The notes beneath the pieces are model-generated. The model worked only from the letters and a program-made list of their open reading frames with translations. It made no database searches and was not told the origin of the DNA. A stretch of DNA of 64,000 bases, taken from positions 3,410,001-3,474,000 of the forward strand of contig NZ_CP125295.1 in the NCBI RefSeq assembly GCF_030412785.1. Reading direction: 5' to 3'. The stretch's first letter is position 1; the number at the start of each line of letters is the position of its first letter. Shown piece by piece: positions 35,352 to 44,080 of the stretch. This stretch comes from Paraburkholderia sabiae (GTDB lineage: Bacteria > Pseudomonadota > Gammaproteobacteria > Burkholderiales > Burkholderiaceae). Position numbers and translations under genes: made by a program.

Positions 35352-35658
35352 TTTTTGGCCCCCGGATTTGACCAAGAAAACTGCTACCGCGATGAATGTT
35401 TTTGGTGCAAAAAAACGCCTGCTCTCATTCAGGCGTGGCGTGGAAACGTCCGCGCTCGCTTCGTGAGCGGCGCGTGGATTCGCTTCGACTTACTGGTTAT
35501 CGGACGCCGCTGCCGAAATATTTAACAATCCAGGGTTTTTAGCTAGATGTAAGCCGACGTTCGCGCGACTACCCCTCGCGGCGCGCGATGCGTTTGGTGA
35601 AATCCCGGCAAAAGACGCCTGAAGCGGCGCTCTGCGATATGCGCAGCGAATAGGGCGG
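35352..35658. other. Intergenic region between the chemoreceptor and the 72-residue gene
   Basis: The 307 bp contain the minus-strand terminator at 35409-35436 and otherwise no supported gene. The chemoreceptor promoter should lie between that terminator and 35351, a short space. I saw no convincing sigma-28 flagellar promoter there. Confidence 0.4.
35409..35436 (-). terminator. Rho-independent terminator on the minus strand
   Basis: The stem ACGCCTG/CAGGCGT with an 8-base loop is followed on the minus strand by seven T residues (bases 35415-35409). It sits 223 bp after the 72-residue gene and 58 bp before the chemoreceptor start, so it insulates the receptor gene from upstream transcription. 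Confidence 0.8.
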
Positions 35659-35877
35659 CTAGTCCCAGTTCTCATCGATCCATTCGATCGCCCAGGTGCG
35701 CGCGCACGTCATGGCGTCGGATTCGTCGACGAATGAATCGATGTCGCCTGATTGATGGACTTCGGCGGGCGTGTTCGGCGTCGCCGCGCGAGTGAGTTTG
35801 GCCTGGGCGACGTAATGACCATCTTCGTCGTGCCTCGCCCGGCAGTCGATATGGAATCCCTTGTAGTCGAAATGCAT
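35659..35877 (-). CDS. Small conserved-looking hypothetical protein, 72 residues
   Basis: The product begins HFDYKGFHIDCRARHDEDGHYVAQ and ends TWAIEWIDENWD, a compact beta-rich cytosolic protein without membrane segments. The ATG follows TGGAGGC at ideal spacing, much better support than the other two overlapping frames. Function is unknown. Confidence 0.7.
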   Translation of the reverse strand: MHFDYKGFHIDCRARHDEDGHYVAQAKLTRAATPNTPAEVHQSGDIDSFVDESDAMTCARTWAIEWIDENWD

Positions 35878-36312
35878 GGCAAGCCTCCATTAGCGAAGAA
35901 AGTGCGATGCAATGCGGGTCTGGGCCTCATCCCGGCGGATGAAAGAATCCTAGCATGGCAACGCGCCTGTTTAGCCTTTCATTTGCGCTGCATCGCACGC
36001 TCGTGCCCAGCGTTTCAGCCGATGCAACCGTCGATGCGCTATGAAAAAGCTGCAACGCTGCATAACTGGCTTGCGCGTTCGGGCCGCTCGCACACAAGCG
36101 GGCACCGCGCCGCGTGAGTCCATCGCTGCGCCGTCCAATCCGCGCAGAGCCAATATGGGCGTGGCTTTCGGACATGTCGAAGTGAAGCGGACCGCGCCCC
36201 GGACCGGTTGCATGAAACACGCATGGAATGGGTGTTGCTGTGATCGCTTACAAGTCAGCGGCAACGCAGCGATAGCACAGTGGATACGGCGCGAGAAAAA
36301 CAGGGGGCAGAC
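35878..36312. other. Intergenic region, nothing recognised
   Basis: The 435 bp between the divergent 72-residue gene and the response regulator gene have several weak open frames but none with a ribosome site or family motif. Promoters of both genes should lie here. Confidence 0.35.
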
Positions 36313-36786
36313 ATGCGCAGCAGAACCTTCACGCCAACGCGAAGTCAGGTCTGGACGGCGGCACGCTTCATCGCCCAGTCGATCCCGCCGCGCGTCCTCA
36401 TCGTCGACGATTACATCGATTCCGCCGACGCCCTCGCCGCGTTTCTCGCCACGGCCGGCTTCGAGACACGCGTCGCGTACAACGGCTGCGACGCGCTGGA
36501 GATTGCGAACGAATGGCATCCCGACAGCATCGTGCTCGACATCGCGATGCCGGGCGTGTCGGGCCTCGCCGTCGCGCGCACGTTGCGCGAGTCGCCCGCC
36601 ACGGCATCCGTGCCGCTGCTCGCCTACACCGCCTATGAAACGGGCGACAACTACGCGCAGCTGCGCGACGGCGGCTTCGACGGCGTCTGCGCGAAGCCGA
36701 TCGATCCGCTGATGGTGGTCGAAATACTCGCCACGTTGCTCGGCACAGCCACGCTCAATCGCACTTACCCGTTCCGCCCGTCATGA
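36313..36786 (+). CDS. Stand-alone receiver-domain response regulator
   Basis: This 157-residue protein has a single receiver domain (about 28-148). It shows acidic residues in VLIVDDYIDSADAL, phospho-acceptor Asp in SIVLDIAMPGVSG, Thr in LAYTAYETGDNY and Lys in GVCAKPIDP. No output domain follows. An unusual basic N-terminal extension of about 27 residues precedes it. Such proteins act like CheY or Spo0F phospho-relays, often with hybrid kinases encoded elsewhere. The ATG at 36313 follows GGGGGC. No kinase gene is adjacent. Confidence 0.85.
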   Translation: MRSRTFTPTRSQVWTAARFIAQSIPPRVLIVDDYIDSADALAAFLATAGFETRVAYNGCDALEIANEWHPDSIVLDIAMPGVSGLAVARTLRESPATASVPLLAYTAYETGDNYAQLRDGGFDGVCAKPIDPLMVVEILATLLGTATLNRTYPFRPS

Positions 36787-36872
36787 TCGCGCGCAGCCTG
36801 CACGGCAAGCGCTACTTGTAACGCGCGTTCCGTCCCGCTAATCTGACGCGCATCGCAGATGCGGAGCGCGCC

Positions 36873-38438
36873 ATGATCACACTACGAAGTCTTCTCGCGG
36901 CGTTCACCGTCGCCTTGCTGACTTCGTGCGCGAGCTTGCCGCCGCAAGCGGACCGCATCGAGACGCACGCTGTCACGGGCACGCAGAACACGCGGCTCGG
37001 CGTTGCGTTCACGCCGCAGGAAAAGCAGCATCCGGACGAGTCCGCGTTCCATCTGCTGCCCGATGCCGTCAATGCGCTCGTGGCGCGCCTCGTGCTCGCC
37101 GAAGCAGCTGACCGCACGCTCGACCTGCAGTACTACATCTGGCACGACGATCTGACAGGCCGCGAACTCGCGGCTGCCGTGATGCGCGCCGCCGATCGCG
37201 GCGTGCGCGTGCGGATTCTGCTCGACGATCTCGGCACGAATGCCGACGACAAACTGTTGCTCGCGCTCGACGCGCATCCGAACGTGCAGATCCGCCTTTT
37301 CAATCCCGTCGCGAACCGCACGTTCAAGAAGCTCGGCATGGCCGCCGAGTTCTTTCGGGTGAACCGGCGCATGCACAACAAGTCGATGATCGCGGACAAC
37401 CAGGGCGCGATACTCGGCGGACGCAATATCGGCGACGAGTACTTCGGCGCATCGAGCGACGTCGCATTCGGCGATCTCGATGTGCTCGTGCATGGCCCCA
37501 TCGTGCCCGAGGTCTCGCAGGCTTTCGATCTGTTCTGGAATTCCGCGGCGTCGTATCCGATCGACTCACTGATGGGCCGCAAGGCCGACGCCGCCGCGCT
37601 CGCCGAGGCACGCAGCAAACTCGACGCCTATCTCGTCTCCGAAGAAAACAATCCCTATGTGGTGAATGCGCGCGAGAAGCTCACGCACGTCATTCATTCG
37701 CAGGACGCCGTGTTTTCATGGGGCAAAGCCACGCTGCTCTACGACGACCCTGCGAAAATCACGCGTTCGCCGGGCGATTCGAAAGGTCATCTGATGACGC
37801 AGTTCAAGGCGCTCGACCTGCAGCCGACGCAACAGATGCTCGTCGTTTCGCCGTATTTCGTGCCCGGAAAAGAAGGCGTCGCGTGGCTGTCGGGGCTCAC
37901 GCAAAAGCATGTGCGCGTGACCGTGCTGACCAATTCGCTCGCCGCCACCGACGTCGCCGCAGTGCATGCGGGGTATCAGCGTTATCGCAAGGCGCTTCTC
38001 GAAGCGGGCGTGCGTCTTTACGAACTGAAGCCCGCCACCGAAGACAAGACAAGCGACAAAGGCGAAGACAAGAAGCATCTGTTCGGCTCGTCGAAGGCGT
38101 CGCTGCATGCGAAGACCTATGTATTCGACCGCAACAGCATCTTTATCGGCTCGATGAATCTCGACCCGCGCTCCGTCGAACTCAACACGGAAATTGGCGT
38201 GTACTGCGAAAGCGCGGCAGCGGCCGCGCAAGTGGTCGACACGCTGGAGCCCTCGCTCGATCGAATCGCATGGCGGCTCGAATTGCGGCCGAATCCGAAT
38301 GGCACGAGCAGTATCGTATGGATCGACACGGCGCCCGACGGCACAGTGAAAGTGCTCGACAGCGAGCCGGACGTGTCGGGACTGCGCAAGGCGGGCATCT
38401 GGTTTCTCGGCATTTTGCCGATCGAATCGCAGCTTTAG
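36873..38438 (+). CDS. Phospholipase D-family lipoprotein (ClsC/YmdC-like cardiolipin synthase)
   Basis: This 521-residue protein has a lipobox LLTSC (Cys at residue 19) and two PLD domains, each with an HKD motif: HNKSMIADNQ near residue 170 and HAKTYVFDRN near 416. A typical family segment is LDLQYYIWHDDLTGRELAAAVMRAADRGVRVRILLDD, here cited by its parts LDLQYYIWHD and RVRILLDDLG. ClsC-like enzymes make cardiolipin from phosphatidylglycerol and phosphatidylethanolamine; a lipase role is also possible. The start follows GCGGAGCG. A TTAGCG/CGCTAA stem then TTTCTTTT overlaps the stop and may end the transcript. Confidence 0.88.
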   Translation: MITLRSLLAAFTVALLTSCASLPPQADRIETHAVTGTQNTRLGVAFTPQEKQHPDESAFHLLPDAVNALVARLVLAEAADRTLDLQYYIWHDDLTGRELAAAVMRAADRGVRVRILLDDLGTNADDKLLLALDAHPNVQIRLFNPVANRTFKKLGMAAEFFRVNRRMHNKSMIADNQGAILGGRNIGDEYFGASSDVAFGDLDVLVHGPIVPEVSQAFDLFWNSAASYPIDSLMGRKADAAALAEARSKLDAYLVSEENNPYVVNAREKLTHVIHSQDAVFSWGKATLLYDDPAKITRSPGDSKGHLMTQFKALDLQPTQQMLVVSPYFVPGKEGVAWLSGLTQKHVRVTVLTNSLAATDVAAVHAGYQRYRKALLEAGVRLYELKPATEDKTSDKGEDKKHLFGSSKASLHAKTYVFDRNSIFIGSMNLDPRSVELNTEIGVYCESAAAAAQVVDTLEPSLDRIAWRLELRPNPNGTSSIVWIDTAPDGTVKVLDSEPDVSGLRKAGIWFLGILPIESQL

Positions 38439-38533
38439 CGTTTACGCGCTCTTTACGCGCGGCGCTAATTTCTTTTGAAAATCTCGACGGCAAAGTTTTT
38501 AGAGTGCTTGCATCCGGGCTCGTATCAGACGAT

Positions 38534-39160
38534 ATGCAAGAACAACAACACGACTTGGCGAGAGCGCGGTGGAAGCTCACGCTCTTGAGGCTCGCATTAA
38601 TGGCGGCGAGCCTCGCGCTATGCAGCACGCTGCCGTTCACGCACGCGCAAGCGGAACCCGCACCCGAAGTATCTGCGGCGACCAGCACGCCGTTTCTCCC
38701 CTCGCCCGCCGACATCGTCGCGACATTGCGCGCACAGTTCCGCGTCTCCGCCGCCGATGCGCTCGCCATCGCGCAAGCCGTTCTCACTGAAGCGGACCGC
38801 TATTCGATGTCGCCCGTTTTGCTGTTGTCGGTGATGGCCGTGGAATCGGGCTTCGATGCGCATGCAGTTAGCACGCTCGGCGCGCGCGGCTTGATGCAGG
38901 TATTGCCCGCCGCGCATCCGCGCGCATTCGTCAACGTGAAAGAACTGGACGATCCCGCCGTCAACGTGCGCATCGGCTCGTCGATTCTGCGCGGCTATCT
39001 GGACGCATCGGGCGGCGACATCGATGCCGCGCTGTGGCGTTATAGCGGCGGCGGCAAAGGCTACGCGCGCCGCGTCGCGCTGCATATGCGGCGCTTCAAT
39101 GAAGTCTTGCGCAATAACGCGCAACCCGTCGAAAGGATCTCGTCGGGCACGCTGCCCTGA
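38534..39160 (+). CDS. Lytic transglycosylase (SLT domain), exported
   Basis: This 208-residue protein has an N-terminal basic region and hydrophobic segment (about 15-34), a signal anchor or signal peptide ending near THAQA, then an SLT domain. Catalytic Glu is in LLSVMAVESGFDAHAV, followed by LGARGLMQVLPAAHP and a final GSSILRGYL...DAALWRYSGG. It cleaves peptidoglycan glycan strands in the periplasm. The start at 38534 lacks a strong ribosome site. It ends three bases before the convergent LysR gene. Confidence 0.88.
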   Translation: MQEQQHDLARARWKLTLLRLALMAASLALCSTLPFTHAQAEPAPEVSAATSTPFLPSPADIVATLRAQFRVSAADALAIAQAVLTEADRYSMSPVLLLSVMAVESGFDAHAVSTLGARGLMQVLPAAHPRAFVNVKELDDPAVNVRIGSSILRGYLDASGGDIDAALWRYSGGGKGYARRVALHMRRFNEVLRNNAQPVERISSGTLP

Positions 39161-39162
39161 CG

Positions 39163-40056
39163 TCAGTTGTCACGCATCATCAACTGTTGCGCGAGCGCAT
39201 GCGCGTGTGGCGTGAGCGCTGCAAAGTCCCGCGCGCACAGATGCAGACGCCGCGTCGTCCAGGCCTCCGACAACGGCAACACGACGATTTCCGCATCGCG
39301 CAACGGCTGCGTGCACGCAGCGGGCAGAATCGCGATACCCACGCCCGCCGCGATCAGGCGCCCAAGATCGGCGACATTGCGCAGCCGCACGCGATATTGC
39401 ATCTGCCGGCCAAGCCGCGATGCGCGGTCCGTCAGATGCCGCTCAAGCGCCGCATCGGAAAGACCCACGAACTGCTCGTCGACGATATCCGCGAACGCGA
39501 CGCGCGCCTCGTTCGCCACGCGATGCGCGCGGCTCACGGCGACCACCAGTTGATCGTCGGCGATCATATGCGTTTGCAGCGCCGCGAGATCGGCGATATC
39601 CGCGACGATGCCGAGATCCGCGCGCCCTTCGGCGACGGCGCGCACGATGTCCGCGCTCGGGCGCTCGTCGATATCGACGGAAAGATCGGGATGCTCGGTC
39701 AGGAAGCGGCAAAGCTGCTCGGGCAAAAATGAAGCCAGCGCAGCCGTGTTCGACATCAGATGCACGCGGCCTTTCAGGCCCTTCGCGTAGCTGCGCAATT
39801 CGCCGCGCATCTGCTCGATCTGCCCGACGATGAGCCGCGCGTGACGCACGAGCGCCTCGCCCGCAGGTGTCGCGCGCACGCCGCGCCGCGTGCGTTCGAG
39901 CAGCGCCGTGCCCAGCGCCGACTCCATGCCGGAGATGCGCTCGCTTGCGGACGCGAGCGCAAGATGCATGGCCTGTGCGCCGCGCGTGAGGCTTCCTTGC
40001 TCGACGACCATCAGGAATAGCCGCAAATCGGTGAGGTCAAAACGCGACGTGGTCAT
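39163..40056 (-). CDS. LysR-family regulator
   Basis: This 297-residue protein has the N-terminal winged helix (DLRLFLMVVEQGSLTRGAQA, then LALASASERISGMESALG) and the effector domain (about 90-295). The gene is divergent from a TauE/SafE-like permease across 63 bp, so the permease is the likeliest target. The recognition helix has Ala/Ser residues in place of the usual TQPAVS pattern. The effector is unknown. Confidence 0.9.
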   Translation of the reverse strand: MTTSRFDLTDLRLFLMVVEQGSLTRGAQAMHLALASASERISGMESALGTALLERTRRGVRATPAGEALVRHARLIVGQIEQMRGELRSYAKGLKGRVHLMSNTAALASFLPEQLCRFLTEHPDLSVDIDERPSADIVRAVAEGRADLGIVADIADLAALQTHMIADDQLVVAVSRAHRVANEARVAFADIVDEQFVGLSDAALERHLTDRASRLGRQMQYRVRLRNVADLGRLIAAGVGIAILPAACTQPLRDAEIVVLPLSEAWTTRRLHLCARDFAALTPHAHALAQQLMMRDN

Positions 40057-40119
40057 CTTCGGTTGAGGCGAACGCTGGCATCGGAGAATCCCGATTGTAT
40101 CCGCGAAGGCCGCGCCGCT

Positions 40120-40890
40120 ATGATGCGTCGCATGAACGATCTATTCCTTGTAGCAGGCGCCGGGCTGGTGGCGGGCGGCATGAACGCACTCGCGGGCGGC
40201 GGCTCCTTCGTGACCTTGCCCGCGCTGATTGCCGCAGGCGTGCCTTCGGTTCAGGCGAACGCGTCGAGCACCGTCGCGCTGTATCCGGGCGGACTCGCGA
40301 GCGCGTGGGCGTATCGCGACGGGCTCGGGCCGATCGGCTCCGTGTCGCTGCGCGCGATGCTCGTCACGACGCTGATCGGCGGCGTGTGCGGTGCGCTGCT
40401 GTTGCTGCTCACGCCGTCGAAGACCTTCGATATCGTCGTGCCCTGGCTGCTGCTCATCGCGACGCTCGCGCTCGCGTTCGGCCGGCGCTTCGGCGAATGG
40501 ATGCGGCAGCGCTGGCACATGGGACAAACGGCCGTGCTCGCGATCCAGTTCGCGCTCGGCGTGTATGGCGGCTATTTCGGCGGCGCGGTCGGGATCATGA
40601 TGATGGCGATATGGGGTTTGCTCGACAGCCGCGAACTCAAGCTGCTCAATGCGCCGCGCACGCTGCTGGTGAGCGCGGCCAACACGATGGCCGTCGTCGC
40701 GTTCATCGTCGCGCATGCGGTGCACTGGCCCGAAACCATCGTGATGCTGATCGGCGCCACGCTAGGCGGCTACGGCGGTGCACAGGTGGGCCGGCGCGCG
40801 CCTGCGAACGTCATACGCTACGGCACGCTGCTGCTGACGGCCTGCATCACGATTGCGTTTTTCGTGCGCGCCTACGGTTCAGGGAAGTGA
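40120..40890 (+). CDS. TSUP (TauE/SafE) family permease
   Basis: The 256-residue membrane protein has about eight helices in two repeats with the family motifs AGGMNALAGGGSFVTLPALIAAG and VYGGYFGGAVGIMMMAIWGL. TSUP members export sulphite, sulpho-organic acids or other small anions. The start is one of two close ATGs (40120 or 40132); the first has GAAGG at long spacing. The divergent LysR gene probably regulates it. Its stop overlaps the end of the convergent gene by 12 bases. Confidence 0.9.
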   Translation: MMRRMNDLFLVAGAGLVAGGMNALAGGGSFVTLPALIAAGVPSVQANASSTVALYPGGLASAWAYRDGLGPIGSVSLRAMLVTTLIGGVCGALLLLLTPSKTFDIVVPWLLLIATLALAFGRRFGEWMRQRWHMGQTAVLAIQFALGVYGGYFGGAVGIMMMAIWGLLDSRELKLLNAPRTLLVSAANTMAVVAFIVAHAVHWPETIVMLIGATLGGYGGAQVGRRAPANVIRYGTLLLTACITIAFFVRAYGSGK

Positions 40891-41298
40891 TTTCAGCCAC
40901 GCTGCGCGGCGCAGCGTGCGTGCCTGTTCACCTCGCGGCGTGAGCATCGCAAGCACGATCGCCACGATGAACAGCGCGGGCACGTCGCCGAGCAGATGGC
41001 CGCGATGTCCGTCGTGCATCAGCGACTGCACGGTCATGATCGCGCCGTGCACAACGCTCGACCACACGGTGAACCAGATCACACTCAGATGTTCGAGCGG
41101 ATCGCGTGCGGCGTTCAGCAGAAATACGCCGAGCGTTGCGTAGATGCCGACGATCATCAGCGGGTAGTCCGAGTAGCCCGTATGCCACGTCCACCCGGAC
41201 GGCCAGAGAATCATCAACGGATAGAAGAAGACAAGCGCGATCAGCCCGATGCAGATGAGCGCGATGCGCAGATACGCGATACGTTTGGCGAGATTCAT
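40879..41298 (-). CDS. Four-helix membrane protein, DUF6632-like
   Basis: The 139-residue protein has four membrane segments (about 11-31, 45-62, 73-90, 105-122) with conserved-looking polar signatures YSDYPLMIVGIYATLG and DPLEHLSVIWFTVWSSVVHGAIM. The pattern recalls the DUF6632 family, from memory of its shape and unverified. The start follows GGGAGGCC. No function can be assigned. It overlaps the convergent permease end by 12 bases. Confidence 0.75.
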   Translation of the reverse strand: MNLAKRIAYLRIALICIGLIALVFFYPLMILWPSGWTWHTGYSDYPLMIVGIYATLGVFLLNAARDPLEHLSVIWFTVWSSVVHGAIMTVQSLMHDGHRGHLLGDVPALFIVAIVLAMLTPRGEQARTLRRAAWLKSLP

Positions 41299-41346
41299 GA
41301 GAGGCCTCCCGGGCGGCGTTGCGGCTGGCCCCTCACATGATAGACG

Positions 41347-41976
41347 CTAGCCCGCGTTACCCTGACGATGCTGCTGCTGCGCTTCGTCGACACGCGGCGG
41401 ATGCCGGTGATCGCGCGGACCCTGATCGTGGCCGTGATGCTCGGCCACGCGCGCGGAACCTTGCTGCGGTCCATGCTCCGCGTGCCGCTCCGGCCGATGC
41501 GCCTGATTCGGCTGATGCGCATACGCGGGCCGCTCGCGATGCGCGGGCGGCCGATGCTCGTCGCGGCGCGGCGCCATCGCATGAACGGGCGGATGTCCGT
41601 TGTGACGCGCCATTTCGACGCGCAGATGTTCGCGTCGGCGGAAGACTTCGGCGCGACGGTCGCCGCGCGCGTAGAAATGCCGATGACGCCTGCCGTCCGG
41701 ACCGACCACCCACAAATACGTGCTGCCGCCGACGAACACCACGTCGCGATCCACGACACCCGCGATGTACACGTCGCTCGGTGCGGCGACATAAACAGGC
41801 TGCGGCGCGGGCGCCGGCGCGCGCACGATGACGGCGGGCGGCGGTGGCGGCGGCTGCACCGCGACGACGGCGGGACGCGGCCTCGTGGGCGCGGCAGCGA
41901 TCTGCTGCTCGCTGGTGACGCAACCGGCTAATGCTGCAAATGCGGCAACTGCCGCGAAAGATGTGGCCAGCTTCAT
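41347..41976 (-). CDS. Pro-rich, His-rich lipoprotein
   Basis: The 209-residue product has a lipoprotein signal (LAGC, Cys at residue 19) and a Pro-rich linker with six consecutive Pro. A central folded segment follows (YVAAPSDVYIAGVVDRDVVF, VGGSTYLWVVGPDGRRHRHFY), then a His/Arg/Gln-rich tail of about 100 residues. The central part resembles periplasmic YXWK-like repeats. The tail is low-complexity and could bind metal ions. The ATG at 41976 lies well downstream of GGGGAG. It is probably outer-membrane attached. Function unknown. Confidence 0.7.
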   Translation of the reverse strand: MKLATSFAAVAAFAALAGCVTSEQQIAAAPTRPRPAVVAVQPPPPPPAVIVRAPAPAPQPVYVAAPSDVYIAGVVDRDVVFVGGSTYLWVVGPDGRRHRHFYARGDRRAEVFRRREHLRVEMARHNGHPPVHAMAPRRDEHRPPAHRERPAYAHQPNQAHRPERHAEHGPQQGSARVAEHHGHDQGPRDHRHPPRVDEAQQQHRQGNAG

Positions 41977-42152
41977 CGTGTTCAAATGCGGCTCCCCGTT
42001 TTTTGTGTGGTCGTGCTGATTCGCCCGCATTAACGGCATAGTCTTACAGAAGCTTTAGCGCGGCGAGTGTGGGAGCGAGCCAGGCGAGCGCCTGTATCAT
42101 CGGTATCGAGTCGATACGTGAGATGCACAACGCCTTGCCCGAGGAGCACAGC

Positions 42153-42824
42153 GTGAACGTCAGTGAAGCCGTCAGCAGCCGCAAATCCGTCCGTCAGTTT
42201 CTCCCTACGCCCGTCGCGTCCGACGTGATTCGCCGCGTGCTCGCGACGGCCGCGCGCTCGCCTTCGGGCGGCAATCTGCAGCCGTGGCATGTCCATGTGG
42301 TGGGAGGCGACGCGCTCGCGCGTCTCAAGCACATCATGCGCGAGCGCATCGCGGATGTGCCCGGCGGCGAAGAGATGGAATACGACATCTATCCGCCGAG
42401 CCTGCATTCGCCGTATCGCGAGCGGCGCTTTCAGGTCGGCGAGGATCTTTACCGCAGCATCGGCATTGCGCGCGAAAACCGTCCCGCGCGACTTGCACAG
42501 TTCGCGCGCAACTTCATGTTCTTCGACGCGCCGCTCGCGCTCTTCTGCACCGTCGACCGGCGCATGGGCCCGCCGCAATGGTCCGATCTCGGCATGTTCA
42601 TGCAGACGATCATGCTGCTGTTGCGCGAAGAGGGCCTGCATAGCTGCGCGCAGGAATGCTGGGCGCAATATCCGACGACGATCGGCGCATTTCTCGATCT
42701 GCCCGATGACCGCATGCTGTTCAGCGGCATGGCGATCGGCTATGAAGACACGAACGCCGCGATCAACCAGTGGCGCGCGCAGCGCACGCCGCTCGACGAG
42801 TTCGCGCAGTTCATCGGCATATGA
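42153..42824 (+). CDS. Nitroreductase-family flavoenzyme
   Basis: This 223-residue protein has the FMN-dependent nitroreductase pattern. Examples are SRKSVRQFLPTPVASDVIRRVL with the FMN-binding RKSVR, ARSPSGGNLQPWHVHVVGG, QWSDLGMFMQTIMLLLREEGLHSC and the end MAIGYEDTNAAIN. Such enzymes reduce nitro groups, quinones or enones with NAD(P)H. The GTG at 42153 is preferred because GAGGAG lies six bases upstream, shortening the frame opening at 42069. It ends eight bases before the convergent Ntn-hydrolase gene. Confidence 0.9.
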   Translation: MNVSEAVSSRKSVRQFLPTPVASDVIRRVLATAARSPSGGNLQPWHVHVVGGDALARLKHIMRERIADVPGGEEMEYDIYPPSLHSPYRERRFQVGEDLYRSIGIARENRPARLAQFARNFMFFDAPLALFCTVDRRMGPPQWSDLGMFMQTIMLLLREEGLHSCAQECWAQYPTTIGAFLDLPDDRMLFSGMAIGYEDTNAAINQWRAQRTPLDEFAQFIGI

Positions 42825-42831
42825 TCTTCGC

Positions 42832-43923
42832 TCACGACGCTTTCGCCGGCATGAACGTGAATGAAGGCGTCGGCACGAATTGCCCCGACACCTCGCCTGA
42901 AAAAACCTGGCCTCTGTCGATGGTGAGCTTGAGCACAGGCGCGCCCGGCTTCAGATTCAGCTTGTGCAGATCGACCCAGAACGTGTCAGGCCGTGTTGCC
43001 GAATCGAAGTAATAGATGAGGTTGGTTTCATCGGCGACGGTGCGCCAGATCGTCGACGAAAGATTCGGCTGATCCGGCGTGCTGATGCCGAGCGGCACGC
43101 TGACCGAACGCATCACGCTCATCACGCCTGCCACGGCCTGATATGCATACGAGCGGTTCGGCACGCCGACGATATAGTTCGGATCGAGCTTCTTTGGAAT
43201 CGCGTCGAGCAGGAAGGACGCACGCACGAAACGATCGGCGGCGCGATTCGTGCCGGGCAAAAACGTCTGGCCACCGACGCCGCGCCAATACGTATCGAGC
43301 GCAAGCTGCTCGCTGTAGATCGGCGAATTCGTCATGATCCTGTACGACTTGCCGTGATGAATCACGAGCTTGCCGTCCAGATACTCGAGGATCGCGGAAT
43401 CGCCGCTCGCGTCCGACAGCGACAGATGAATGGTGAGCGGCTTGCCGTTCGGCAGCGGTGGCGCGATGATCTGGAACGGCTCTTTGCCGAGCACGTCGAC
43501 GGCCTCGGCGACCGTCGAGAAGTTGTCGAGCGCATATTGCGCCCACAGGCTGATCGACATCGGCGCGCGCGTGGGGTCGGGCTTGCCGTAATCCGTCTCC
43601 GACAAGTAAAGCGCGTTCGCCACCAGCCCGCGCTCGTTCATGCCGTCGACGCTGCCTATTTCATAGCCCGACACGACCACGCTGCCGTATTTCGCTTTCC
43701 AGCGCGGAGAACGCGGGCCCGCGCGTCCATCGCGTTCGATGCCCGCGGGGAACACCCATAGGTTCGACATCATGTCTTCGGACCAGTCCATCGTGCGGCC
43801 CGTAATGACGAGATTGCCGTCGCCGACGTATAGCGCGCGGGTGCACGCGTCGGCCGTCAAGGCAATGAAAAGCGCGGCAAGCGCCGTGAATGCAGCGGAG
43901 AACTTCGCGAACGGTGTACGCAT
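42832..43923 (-). CDS. Exported linear-amide C-N hydrolase (choloylglycine/penicillin-V-acylase family)
   Basis: This 363-residue Ntn-hydrolase has a signal peptide (MRTPFAKFSAAFTALAALFI) and the nucleophile Cys at residue 27, in ADACTRALYV, becoming N-terminal after cleavage. The family core includes ITGRTMDWSEDM, VDGMNERGLVANALYLS and LTNSPIY-like MTNSPIYSEQLALD. The substrate could be a bile-salt-like amide, penicillin V, or an N-acyl homoserine lactone. In free-living Burkholderia the last seems plausible but is unproven. Confidence 0.88.
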   Translation of the reverse strand: MRTPFAKFSAAFTALAALFIALTADACTRALYVGDGNLVITGRTMDWSEDMMSNLWVFPAGIERDGRAGPRSPRWKAKYGSVVVSGYEIGSVDGMNERGLVANALYLSETDYGKPDPTRAPMSISLWAQYALDNFSTVAEAVDVLGKEPFQIIAPPLPNGKPLTIHLSLSDASGDSAILEYLDGKLVIHHGKSYRIMTNSPIYSEQLALDTYWRGVGGQTFLPGTNRAADRFVRASFLLDAIPKKLDPNYIVGVPNRSYAYQAVAGVMSVMRSVSVPLGISTPDQPNLSSTIWRTVADETNLIYYFDSATRPDTFWVDLHKLNLKPGAPVLKLTIDRGQVFSGEVSGQFVPTPSFTFMPAKAS

Positions 43924-44080
43924 CAGCTTTCCCTCGTTTGGCCTGCGACAGTTGCGTATTCAGCCATCGTATTCTGTACCGTGTATGACGAAAGCGCATG
44001 CATAAAGCGCAGCCTGCCGTCACATTTCGCGCGTTGGTGCGAAAATCACGGATACATTGAAATCAACGTGAGTGCATCCG

